64,000 bases of DNA from Kribbella pittospori (lineage in GTDB: Bacteria; Actinomycetota; Actinomycetes; Propionibacteriales; Kribbellaceae), in assembly GCF_004331465.1 (NCBI RefSeq), contig NZ_SJKB01000019.1, positions 62,001 to 126,000 on the forward strand, written 5' to 3'. Positions 35,794 to 42,904 of the stretch are shown here, one piece after another (position 1 is the stretch's first letter; the number at the start of each line of letters is the position of its first letter). The position numbers and the translations under genes were made by a program. The notes below the pieces were generated by a model. It saw only the letters and a program-made list of their open reading frames with translations, had not been told where the DNA came from and ran no database searches.

Positions 35794-37134
35794 TCAGTTG
35801 TCGGAGGTGCCTTCGGCCGGTTCGGTGGCGGGGGCAGTGACGACGCGGTTCCGGCCGGCTTGTTTGGCCACGTAGGTGGCGGTGTCGGCGGCGAGGATGA
35901 GTTCCTCGAGGGTGGTTCCGCAGGTGGGGTACGTCGCGGTGCCGACGGAGCAGGTGAGGCCGTCGAGAGTGGTCTGGCCGCGGGGCGTGGTGATGGTGAC
36001 GGTCAGGGCCTCGATGCGGTGCCGGATGCGTTCTCCGGTCGCGGTGGTGTCCTTCGCGTCGGTGTTCGGCAGCAGTACGGCGAACTCCTCGCCGCCGAAC
36101 CTGCCGACCAGGTCGTCGGTCCGCACTTCGCGGCGCAGTTCGTCGGCGATCGCCTTCAGGACCTGGTCGCCGGCCGGATGCCCGTGCGTGTCGTTGACGG
36201 TCTTGAAGTGGTCCAGGTCAAGGAACACGATGCCGAGCGACGTCTGGGTCCGCGCTGCCCGAGCGAGTTCCTTCCCGGCCATCTCGTGCCAGAACACGCT
36301 GTTGGCCAGGCCGGTCTGCGGGTCGGTGCGCGCCGCGGTCTGGAACTGGCCGACGAGCAGCGCCCGGTGCAGTCCGAGGATGGTCAGCAACAGTACGACG
36401 ACCGTCCAGGGCTCGTGTCTAAGCAGGCTGGCCGTGGCGACACCCAGTCCGAGTGATCCGGCGACGATCAGCTGATCGCTGAGTCGGCCGAGCGCCTTCT
36501 GGGCGGTGGAGTCCGGGTTGGACAGCAGGACCGCGCCGACGACGAGCGCGTAGTTCACGAACCAGTACCCGAGCCCGGCGACGGTGACCGCGACGAGGCC
36601 GAGCGGTCCGGGCGGATAGCCCGGGTACGTGTCGGGGGAGAGGGCGACCAGGGAGACGGCGGCGGCCGCGCCGGCCAGAACGATGGTGGCGGCGGAGAAG
36701 AACCACCGGTACGGCGTGACCCGGCGGAGCCGGAACCACGAGTGGGTGTAGGTCAGCGCGATCAGCGCGAAGGCCAGCGGCGGTGGCAGGACCAGAACCC
36801 CGGCGAACGTCCACATGCCCTTGAGGTTCACGTACGGAACGCCCTCGGCGGCGACCTCACGGAGGCGCTCGATGCCGCGCGCCGCCTCGATGTGGATGGC
36901 GGACCCGATCGCGAGCATGGCGAGCCAGACCCAGTCCTCGACCCGGATGTCGATGGCACGGGCAGTAGCGATCAGCAGGACGAACGCGCTCAGGTCGATG
37001 GCCAGGACATAGCCGACGACTACGGGCGGTGCCGACCACAGCCCCCAGCGGCTCAGGTGCCAGGCGCCCGGGCGTGCGGTATCGGTTCGGCGGCGATGCC
37101 GTCGCCGAAATCGCCAATGCCGGATACTCGACAT
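35794..37134 (-). CDS. membrane diguanylate cyclase (GGDEF)
   Basis: A 446-residue protein that makes cyclic di-GMP from two GTP. Residues about 25-280 contain seven or eight hydrophobic helices forming a membrane sensor of unknown ligand. The GGDEF domain occupies about 285-440: RTDPQTGLANSVFWHE, LDLDHFKTVNDTHGHPAGD, and the active motif GGEEF at 347-351. RTDD, five residues before it, is the RxxD inhibitory site, so product feedback is expected. I start at the ATG at 37134; the frame is open far upstream (to 38466), but that part is antisense to the MFS gene. No EAL or HD-GYP domain is attached. Confidence 0.93.
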   Translation of the reverse strand: MSSIRHWRFRRRHRRRTDTARPGAWHLSRWGLWSAPPVVVGYVLAIDLSAFVLLIATARAIDIRVEDWVWLAMLAIGSAIHIEAARGIERLREVAAEGVPYVNLKGMWTFAGVLVLPPPLAFALIALTYTHSWFRLRRVTPYRWFFSAATIVLAGAAAAVSLVALSPDTYPGYPPGPLGLVAVTVAGLGYWFVNYALVVGAVLLSNPDSTAQKALGRLSDQLIVAGSLGLGVATASLLRHEPWTVVVLLLTILGLHRALLVGQFQTAARTDPQTGLANSVFWHEMAGKELARAARTQTSLGIVFLDLDHFKTVNDTHGHPAGDQVLKAIADELRREVRTDDLVGRFGGEEFAVLLPNTDAKDTTATGERIRHRIEALTVTITTPRGQTTLDGLTCSVGTATYPTCGTTLEELILAADTATYVAKQAGRNRVVTAPATEPAEGTSDN

Positions 37135-37257
37135 GAATCGGTCCCCCACAAGCCTCACTCGTCCACGGACCAGGGTAGCCGCGAAATCACCCAACGTCAC
37201 TGCCTCAGGCTGACCCCGCCGGCGGACGATCCGGATGCCGGGAGGAGGTGTGTCGCC

Positions 37258-37281
37258 ATGCGCAACAACGACTGGCACTGA
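37258..37281 (+). other. seven-codon ORF with a very strong ribosome binding site
   Basis: GGGAGGAGG lies 7-8 bases before ATG CGC AAC AAC GAC TGG CAC TGA (MRNNDWH). No + strand gene follows; the next genes on both sides are on the other strand. It could be a leader-peptide-like remnant or chance. The rest of the 37135-37307 gap shows no other feature. Confidence 0.25.
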
Positions 37282-37307
37282 GCCCCCATTGTCGTGCCCA
37301 ACCCTAA

Positions 37308-38552
37308 CTAGTGCGGCGAAGTCGTCGTACGCCGGTAGCCGATGGCCGCGCCGAGCGCCACGGCAGTCCCGAGGGCACCCGCGATCGCTACCACCGACGC
37401 GGGGTGCCACCGGTCTGCCGCGGCGCCGGCGGCCAGTACGCCGAGCCCCTGCGACACGATGAGCGCAGTGCGGGCCAAGCCGAAGGCCTGGCCCCGCTGC
37501 GCGTCCGGCACGGTCAGTACGAACGAAGCGTTCGCCGCGAGCTGGTACGACGAGCACAGTCCCGAGACCACCCAGAGGGCGACCGTCACCCAGAGTCCGG
37601 GGTGGATGAAACAGACGATCAGTGGGACGCACGACCCAACGGCGAGGGGGCCCATCAATGCCAATCGACGTGCGGGGGCGAGCCGGGTCAACAGCAGCAT
37701 GCCGACCATCTGGCCGGCCGGGTTCGCGGCGAGCAGCAGGCCGACCGCGAGTGGCCCTCCGCCGACGACTGCGGCGTACGGCGCGGCAAGGCCCTCGACA
37801 CTCACGTAGAAGCCCGCCACACAGGCGAGCGCGATCAGGTAGCGCAACCGCCGATCGCCCCAGACCAAGCGAGCGCCCGCCGACAACGAGCCCCACCAAC
37901 TGATCCGGTCGGCCGAACTGGTGGCCGTAGGCAACGGACGGTCCCGGACACCAACCCGGACCAGCACTGCGGAGAGTAAGAACGTGGCCGCATCGACGGC
38001 GAGGGCCTGACTTGTCCCGAAGGCAGCCACCAAGGTGCCACCAGTCACGAAGCCGGCCAACTGTGCGGCCTGCGCGGTCACATTCGACACCGAACTCGCC
38101 AGCACATAGGTGTCGCCGGTCAGGATGTCCGGCAACATGGCGGCCCGCGCGGACTGGAATGGTGCCGCCAGCAACTGAACCGCCACCAGCAGCACGCACA
38201 GCAGCCAGATCGGCGCTCCGGGAATCGCCATCAGCGCCACCAGCAAGGCTCGGGCGAGGTCGCACCACACCATCACCCGGCGCCGCGGGAACCTGTCCGC
38301 GAGCCACGACAGCAGTGGGCCGGCGACGATGTCCGGCAGGAACGTCAGCGCGTACGTGACGGCCGACAGACCGGCCGACCCCGTCCGGTCGAACACGAGT
38401 ACCGCGAGTGCGACCCGAGCCAACTGATCGCCGATCACCGACCCGAGTTGGGCACCCCACATCCACCGGAACTCCGCGACGGCGAACACCTCGCCGTACG
38501 TCGCGGGTCTGTCCGCCGGATCAGGTCGAGCGGACTCGGCGGAGCGGGTCAT
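37308..38552 (-). CDS. MFS exporter (MFS_3/enterobactin-exporter-like)
   Basis: A 414-residue transporter with about 12 helices. It begins with EFRWMWGAQLGSVIGDQLAR and contains PLLSWLADRFPRRRVMVWCD (motif A after helix 2), the pattern of the MFS_3 family, whose members export siderophores or small drugs. The start at ATG 38552 has a weak binding site; an open frame extends to 38642 without similarity. It has no clear operon partner and the substrate is unknown. Confidence 0.88.
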   Translation of the reverse strand: MTRSAESARPDPADRPATYGEVFAVAEFRWMWGAQLGSVIGDQLARVALAVLVFDRTGSAGLSAVTYALTFLPDIVAGPLLSWLADRFPRRRVMVWCDLARALLVALMAIPGAPIWLLCVLLVAVQLLAAPFQSARAAMLPDILTGDTYVLASSVSNVTAQAAQLAGFVTGGTLVAAFGTSQALAVDAATFLLSAVLVRVGVRDRPLPTATSSADRISWWGSLSAGARLVWGDRRLRYLIALACVAGFYVSVEGLAAPYAAVVGGGPLAVGLLLAANPAGQMVGMLLLTRLAPARRLALMGPLAVGSCVPLIVCFIHPGLWVTVALWVVSGLCSSYQLAANASFVLTVPDAQRGQAFGLARTALIVSQGLGVLAAGAAADRWHPASVVAIAGALGTAVALGAAIGYRRTTTSPH

Positions 38553-38732
38553 GAGAACGAAGCTACCCCGCCGCCGAGGCCCGCAGACTCTGTCCGGCGA
38601 GTCGGGGACCGCGCCGGTTTCAAACCGGCCGGAGGTGGTCACAGGATCCGCTAGAGTGCTGGCGGCCGACTCGTTGCCTTCGGCGCATACATCGACTCAG
38701 CGCCGTTCGTCTCGCGAACAGAGAGTGCTTAC

Positions 38733-39206
38733 GTGGTAATGGCTTGGCGGTTCGGCGCAGTCGGCGCCGAGTCCGTCATGGCCGTCGTGAGCGATGCGGA
38801 TCTGTTCAACGAGTGGATCGTCGCCGTGCCGCCGGTGGGACGCATCGACCCGAAATGGCCGTACGCCGGCGCGGTCGTGCGAAAGGCGACGGATCGTGAA
38901 CCGCATGGCAGACATTCCTACGATCGGCATCTGACCATCGCGGTCGTCGAGACGTGGGATCCGCCGCAGGAGTTCGTTCTGCGGCTGCGAAGCGGCCTGG
39001 GTGGCTGGATCCGGCTGTCCGTCAGGGTGCAGCCGAGACCCGGTGGCTCCCTGGTCGAAGTGCGATCCGATCCGCTCACAGTTTCGGCGCGGCTTCGGTA
39101 CGCCGGATCGGCCAGATCGCACGCCGAGGAGCGTTGCGCGGCAGTCGCCGAGAACCTCCTTCGCCTCGGCGCCGACCTCGAGGCCGACGGTAGTTCCTTA
39201 CCGTGA
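38733..39206 (+). CDS. SRPBCC-like (START/Bet v1 fold) protein
   Basis: A 157-residue protein with the SRPBCC pattern: an early strand and helix (VMAVVSDADLFNEWIVAVPP), then strands with TIAVVETWDPPQEFVLRLRS, SVRVQPRPGGSLVEVRSDPL, and a C-terminal helix (ERCAAVAENLLRLGADLEA). Such proteins bind hydrophobic ligands. The start is GTG 38733 or ATG 38739; no binding site decides it. Nothing around it suggests a pathway. Confidence 0.7.
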   Translation: MVMAWRFGAVGAESVMAVVSDADLFNEWIVAVPPVGRIDPKWPYAGAVVRKATDREPHGRHSYDRHLTIAVVETWDPPQEFVLRLRSGLGGWIRLSVRVQPRPGGSLVEVRSDPLTVSARLRYAGSARSHAEERCAAVAENLLRLGADLEADGSSLP

Positions 39207-39304
39207 CGGCTTTCACTCAACGTCACTAGGTGCTCTGAGGCGATGCTTCAGGCGCGTGCGCGGAGGTATGGTGCCTGGAAATTAACGGGGAAGGTGGTCA
39301 GAAA

Positions 39305-39460
39305 TGACTGCTGACAATGCACGACACCGACGTTCAAAACGTCATCCATTCATTCAACGCCTGACACTGCGCCGGCATCGCGAGAGGCCTTCGGACCCAC
39401 CACCACGCGACCATCCCAGAGCCAAGGAATCCTCCGAACCGGATTCCACCTCGTCCTGAG
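39305..39460 (+). CDS. possible 51-residue basic peptide
   Basis: An ORF from ATG 39305, with GGGGAAGGTGG about 10 bases upstream, encoding MTADNARHRRSKRHPFIQRL and a Pro/Ser-rich acidic end. It is Arg/His-rich without a hydrophobic segment. I recognise no family; it sits next to decayed genes, so it may itself be a remnant. Confidence 0.3.
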
Positions 39461-39487
39461 CGCCGGCACATTCAGCCGGCCGGGTTT

Positions 39488-39984
39488 GTGGCCGCGAATC
39501 TGGTGGAGATCACCGGCTTCGGCTCGAATCCGGGAAACCTGAAGATGTATCGCTACACCCCACCCGGCCCGGCCGTGGGTCGGCCGGTTGTGGTGGCGCT
39601 GCATGGCTGCACGCAATCTGCGTCGGCGTACGACGATGAGCCGGGGTGGGTCGCACTGGCACAACGAGAAGGGTTTGCTGTTGTGCTGCCGGAGCAGCAG
39701 TCGGCCAACAACGCGAGCAAGTGCTTCAACTGGTTCGAGCAGGCGACACCTCGCCGGGTGCGGGGGAGGCGTTGTCGATCCAGCAGCTGGTCGACCGCAC
39801 AGTGAGCGATCTGGGCTCAGATTCTGGACGGGTGTTCGTCACTGGTCTGTCGGCAGGTGCTGCGATGGCGGCCGTCATGCTCGCGACGTACCCGAATGTC
39901 TTCGCTGGTGGCGCGATCGTGGATCGACCGCCACAACGGACTCTGTGCACCGGTCGACCATCTCGGCGGTCAGTTCGTGGTTGA
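39488..39984 (+). pseudogene. PHB-depolymerase-like esterase, frameshifted and truncated
   Basis: The first frame (39488 to about 39738) encodes the start of an LpqC/PHB-depolymerase-type esterase: GSNPGNLKMYRYTPPG, VVVALHGCTQSASAYDD, ANNASKCFNWFE. It then shifts by one missing base; the second frame (39739-39984) continues GDTSPGAGEALSIQQLVDRT and FVTGLSAGAAMAAVMLATYP with the GLSAG nucleophile elbow, and breaks off after FAGGAIV. The catalytic Asp and His regions are gone. Both the frameshift and the missing C-terminal half mark it as non-functional. Confidence 0.82.
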
Positions 39985-39994
39985 TCGGTGCACA
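39944..39994. repeat. 16-bp imperfect inverted repeat at a gene-fragment junction
   Basis: The arms at 39944-39959 and 39979-39994 match at 14 of 16 positions (both contain TGTGCACCG/CGGTGCACA), separated by 19 bp. They sit exactly where the + strand esterase remnant gives way to a - strand dehydrogenase remnant, so they may mark a rearrangement end point. Confidence 0.5.
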
Positions 39995-40163
39995 AGGTCG
40001 TGGGGTGTAGGGCGAGCGGGTCCAGCGTGGAGGCATCGAGGTCGGTTGGGCCGGACGCAGTGCCGATGAGGTCGAGCGTTCCGCCGTCTGGTAGGGCTGC
40101 GACGACTTCGTCGAAGGTCGCGCGACCGACGAGGTCATAGACAACGTCGGCACCGGCACCTGC
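39978..40163 (-). pseudogene. fragment of a zinc-type dehydrogenase/quinone oxidoreductase
   Basis: About 62 codons on the - strand read AGAGADVVYDLVGRATFDEV, then VAALPDGGTLDLIGTASGPTDLD and LHPTTLCT, the nucleotide-binding domain pattern of medium-chain dehydrogenases (compare ADLVLESAGGSTFDA in the intact enzyme at 17366). There is no start, no N-terminal domain and no proper end. It is a remnant. Confidence 0.65.
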
Positions 40164-40325
40164 CGCGGATCGACGCCTTGGAGGTCGTCGATCACATTCC
40201 GGCGGACAGTCGCGAGATGGACCGGCCAGGCATTCTGCAGGCGCTTCGACCCGTCCGGGTCGGGCCGCTCATCGTGATCGAGACGTAGTTCGCCAAACAT
40301 AAGGGGGGTTGGGCGGGGAGAGGGC
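40164..40325. other. unassigned stretch between gene fragments
   Basis: A + strand frame from 40164 to a TAG at 40288 reads RIDALEVVDHIPADSREMDR followed by PGILQALRPVRVGPLIVIET, which looks like the coding end of an unidentified protein without its front. I see no promoter, start codon with binding site or RNA structure here. Confidence 0.35.
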
Positions 40326-40433
40326 GTCAGCTTCTACACCGTGGACGTGATGCGCGTCGGCGACGGCAAGATCACCGAGCTCTGGGGCGTCGCCACCCTG
40401 CTGGACCTCCTGCAGCAACTGGGCGCCGTGCCT
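40326..40433 (+). pseudogene. C-terminal fragment of a SnoaL-like (ester cyclase) protein
   Basis: Thirty-six codons read VSFYTVDVMRVGDGKITELW and GVATLLDLLQQLGAVP, the typical final strand and helix of SnoaL-like cyclases (xDxxRxxDGKIxExW...LLxQLG). No start or upstream domain is present. It ends at the stop region of the convergent GAP gene. Confidence 0.6.
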
Positions 40434-40445
40434 CGGTTCGGAGCG

Positions 40446-41132
40446 TCAGCGGAACAGGTCGAGGCCCTGGCCGATCAGGACTGTGGACAGGACGGCCAGC
40501 AGGATCACGAGGATCGTGTTCAGGTTGGCCAGGAGCCATTGCTCCAGGGAGGACAGGGCTGGGGCGGATCTCCTCGGGCCGGCGATCACGACGGCCAGCA
40601 GCGGGAGGAGGACGGTCAGGGACGCGGCGAGGACGAAGAGGGCGGCGGCGGTGACCTGCTCGCCGACGCTCAGAGGGGAGCCGCCGATCTGGGTGCCGGC
40701 GCCGATGACTAGGGGGAGGTTCTTGACGTTCGCGAGGGCCGCTCCGGCGCCGGTCAGCATGAGAGCGGGCGCAGAGAGGGTGGTGATCTTGTCGACGATG
40801 GCGGGACGCGGCGGCGGTTCACCGGGCCGCGGGCGTTTGCGCCAGTAGCGGACCGCCAGGACCGCGAACACCACACCGATCGCCAGTTGGACGATGTCCA
40901 CGCCGTCCCGCGCGCCCTCGCTGCCCTCCTCGGCGACCGCGTCCGTGAGCATCACGACGAGCCCGATCGCGATCGCCAGGGCGACGGCCCAGCCCGCAAA
41001 GAAGCTGAGACCGGCTCGGATCGGCCCACTGGACATGAGCACCAGCACGATGCAGATCATCGGCAGCGGGCTCAGGGCGATCCCCATCGCCTGCGGCAGT
41101 ACCGCGCCGACGACCGGCCACAAAGTCACCAC
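40446..41132 (-). CDS. GAP family (Sap/SfLAP) membrane protein
   Basis: A 228-residue protein with six predicted helices, matching the GAP family related to the mycobacterial sulfolipid-1-addressing protein: LPQAMGIALSPLPMICIVLV, FFAGWAVALAIAIGLV and the central ALMLTGAGAALANVKNLPLV. In mycobacteria such proteins assist export of complex surface lipids; here the role is not known. The start is uncertain (TTG 41138, GTG 41132 or GTG 41129, with a G-rich run just upstream). It is divergent from the gene at 41282. Confidence 0.82.
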   Translation of the reverse strand: MVTLWPVVGAVLPQAMGIALSPLPMICIVLVLMSSGPIRAGLSFFAGWAVALAIAIGLVVMLTDAVAEEGSEGARDGVDIVQLAIGVVFAVLAVRYWRKRPRPGEPPPRPAIVDKITTLSAPALMLTGAGAALANVKNLPLVIGAGTQIGGSPLSVGEQVTAAALFVLAASLTVLLPLLAVVIAGPRRSAPALSSLEQWLLANLNTILVILLAVLSTVLIGQGLDLFR

Positions 41133-41194
41133 CCCCAAATAGCGCCGGGCCCACGCACATCATGCCATCGCGACCGTTGACCAACCCCACAACC

Positions 41195-41265
41195 GCGCGG
41201 GACCATCAAAACCGTGCCGAGGCCGTGTCTGATGGTCCCGCGCCTACTGCGCGGCACTCGGCACG
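41195..41265. promoter_or_regulatory. interleaved inverted repeats (A-B-A'-B') between divergent genes
   Basis: Arm A GCGCGGGACCATCA (41195-41208) pairs perfectly with A' (41230-41243), loop 21 nt. Arm B CGTGCCGAG (41213-41221), inside that loop, pairs perfectly with B' CTCGGCACG (41257-41265). The order A-B-A'-B' allows a pseudoknot or two mutually exclusive hairpins in the leader of the gene at 41282, and B' ends 16 nt before its start. As DNA they could be two overlapping operators for the divergent pair. Confidence 0.6.
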
Positions 41266-41281
41266 ACCTAGGGAGGCGGCG

Positions 41282-41791
41282 ATGAATCAAGGCCTGCTGA
41301 ACTCGTTGACCGAGGCGGAGCGGCTGCTGGTGGCCGAGACGGAGCGGGACGCGCTGAAAAGCCTGGACGAGGACGAGCTGCTGGAGTTGCATCAGCGGAT
41401 CCGGCGGGCTCGCACGAAGTACGTGAAGAACTATCGCCGTGGCGCGAGCGCGAGTGTGGCGAAGGTGGGCGGACGCGGTCTGTCCTACCCGAAGAATCAG
41501 CGGGACCGTGACAAGGCGGAGCTGTTCGAGACGGTGCTGGCGCGGGTGAGCCGGGAAGTCGCGGCGGCTGCCCGGCGATCGTCGATGGAGCTGCGCAGCG
41601 AACGGCTCGAAGCGGCGCGCGCGGCCAAGTCCGCCGCTCCGGCGGCACGCGCCGCCGCCCAGCCTGTGCCCGCCGCTCAGCGCGAATCGGTGGCTACCAA
41701 GCGGGCGACCAAGACCACCGGAGGGTTGAAGAAGGACGCGTCCACTCGTGCCGCCGGCGCCCGCCGCCAGGCCAAGCGCGACGCACGCTGA
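41282..41791 (+). CDS. Lys/Ala/Arg-rich protein with histone-like tail
   Basis: A 169-residue protein. Residues 1-110 are helical and charged (NSLTEAERLLVAETERDALK, DEDELLELHQRIRRARTKYV), and the last 60 residues are low-complexity Ala/Lys/Arg (AARAAKSAAPAARAAAQPVP ... RRQAKRDAR), like the tails of actinobacterial HU and histone-like proteins. Nucleic-acid binding is a reasonable inference, but I do not recognise the N-terminal domain as a named family. GAGGCGGCG precedes the ATG at 41282; the frame is open upstream through the inverted repeats, which I treat as leader. Confidence 0.72.
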   Translation: MNQGLLNSLTEAERLLVAETERDALKSLDEDELLELHQRIRRARTKYVKNYRRGASASVAKVGGRGLSYPKNQRDRDKAELFETVLARVSREVAAAARRSSMELRSERLEAARAAKSAAPAARAAAQPVPAAQRESVATKRATKTTGGLKKDASTRAAGARRQAKRDAR

Positions 41792-41823
41792 GGGCTCGAA
41801 GCAGACAGACGTACAACGAGAAC

Positions 41824-41840
41824 TCGCCCGAATCGGGTGA
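41824..41840 (+). promoter_or_regulatory. palindromic operator candidate upstream of the cytochrome c gene
   Basis: TCGCCCGAATCGGGTGA matches the site found at 54097 and 56091 at 14 of 17 positions in the same orientation to its gene. It ends 57 bp before the ATG at 41898. Confidence 0.5.
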
Positions 41841-41841
41841 T

Positions 41842-41871
41842 CCCAGCAGACTCGGCATCGTGTCTGCTGGG
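41842..41871. promoter_or_regulatory. 10-bp perfect hairpin in the cytochrome c leader
   Basis: CCCAGCAGAC (41842-41851) and GTCTGCTGGG (41862-41871) with a 10-nt loop, one base after the operator candidate and 26 bp before the cytochrome ATG. It lies 50 bp after the histone-like gene's stop, so it may be that gene's terminator or a leader structure. Confidence 0.5.
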
Positions 41872-41897
41872 TCGGGCGGCAGCCGGGAGGAGCGGAG

Positions 41898-42731
41898 ATG
41901 CGCGGTGCGGACAGCGCGGGCGCACGGCCGTTGCGCCGAGGCCGACTCGCCAGGGTTGTGCTCATCGGTGCTGCGCTGGTGACGGTCGGTCTGGCGTACG
42001 CCGTCCTGGTGCCGAACGGCGCGGTGGGCGCCGACGGGGCGCAGTCCCAGCAGATCGAGGAAGGCCGGAAGCTGTTCACGGTCGGCTGCGCGAGCTGTCA
42101 CGGCATCCATGCCGAGGGCGGGACCGACGGCGAGGGGAACTTCACCGGCCCCTCACTGATCGGTGTGGGCGCGGCCGCGGTGGACTTCCAGGTCAGCACG
42201 GGGCGGATGCCCGCGACCCAGCCAGGTGCCCAGATCCCGGCGAAGCCTCCGGTGTACACCGAGGAGGAGATCGCGGCGCTGGCGGCGTACATCGCCTCTC
42301 TCGGACCGGGACCCGCGATACCGGCGGAGCAGTACTACGACGTCAGCAACGCGACGCAGGAGGAAGTCACCCGCGGCGGTGAGCTGTTCCGGACCAACTG
42401 CACGGCGTGTCACAACTTCGCCGGCAGCGGTGGCGCGCTGCCGAACGGCAAGTACGCGCCGTCGCTGATGGAGACGTCACCCAGGAACATCTACCAGGCG
42501 ATGCTGACCGGCCCGCAGCAGATGCCGGTCTTCTCCGACGGGGTGCTCCTCCCCGAGGACAAGCGGGCCATCATCGCGTACGTCGTCAGCCTGCAGCAGT
42601 CGCACGACCCGGGCGGCCTCGGGCTGGGACGGCTCGGACCGGTCTCCGAGGGCCTGTGGGGATGGCTGATCGGAATCGGCCTGCTGATCGCCGTGGCCGT
42701 GTGGATCGGCGCGAAAGTTCCTCGCGCCTGA
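41898..42731 (+). CDS. QcrC-like dihaem cytochrome c, standing alone
   Basis: A 277-residue membrane-bound cytochrome resembling the dihaem subunit of the actinobacterial bc1 complex. An N-terminal hydrophobic anchor (residues 19-40) is followed by two haem c sites, CASCHG (Cys64, Cys67, His68) and CTACHN (Cys168, Cys171, His172), and a C-terminal helix (about 252-272, WGWLIGIGLLIAVAVWIGAK). Length and domain order fit QcrC. The usual partners qcrA, qcrB and ctaE are not next to it, so this is an orphan paralogue or a separate electron carrier. GGGAGGAGCGG precedes the ATG. Confidence 0.88.
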   Translation: MRGADSAGARPLRRGRLARVVLIGAALVTVGLAYAVLVPNGAVGADGAQSQQIEEGRKLFTVGCASCHGIHAEGGTDGEGNFTGPSLIGVGAAAVDFQVSTGRMPATQPGAQIPAKPPVYTEEEIAALAAYIASLGPGPAIPAEQYYDVSNATQEEVTRGGELFRTNCTACHNFAGSGGALPNGKYAPSLMETSPRNIYQAMLTGPQQMPVFSDGVLLPEDKRAIIAYVVSLQQSHDPGGLGLGRLGPVSEGLWGWLIGIGLLIAVAVWIGAKVPRA

Positions 42732-42904
42732 GGTCCACCCGCGCAAACGACCTACGCAAACGCTTGCGCACGTCCAGAAACCGGACGACATGCGGCGCTC
42801 AGCATCTGCCGGAATCGTCGTAGACCGGTTAGTCTCGGTTTTGGGAACGCAGGATCGAACAGTCCAACTGCAGAGCCGCCCAGCCAGGGGGAGGGGCGAC
42901 GCGT

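Noticed and set aside
37135..38466. An N-terminal extension of the diguanylate cyclase frame to 890 codons
   Set aside because: The added part overlaps the MFS gene in another frame of the same strand and is Arg/Gly-rich without similarity; ATG 37134 fits the first membrane helix.
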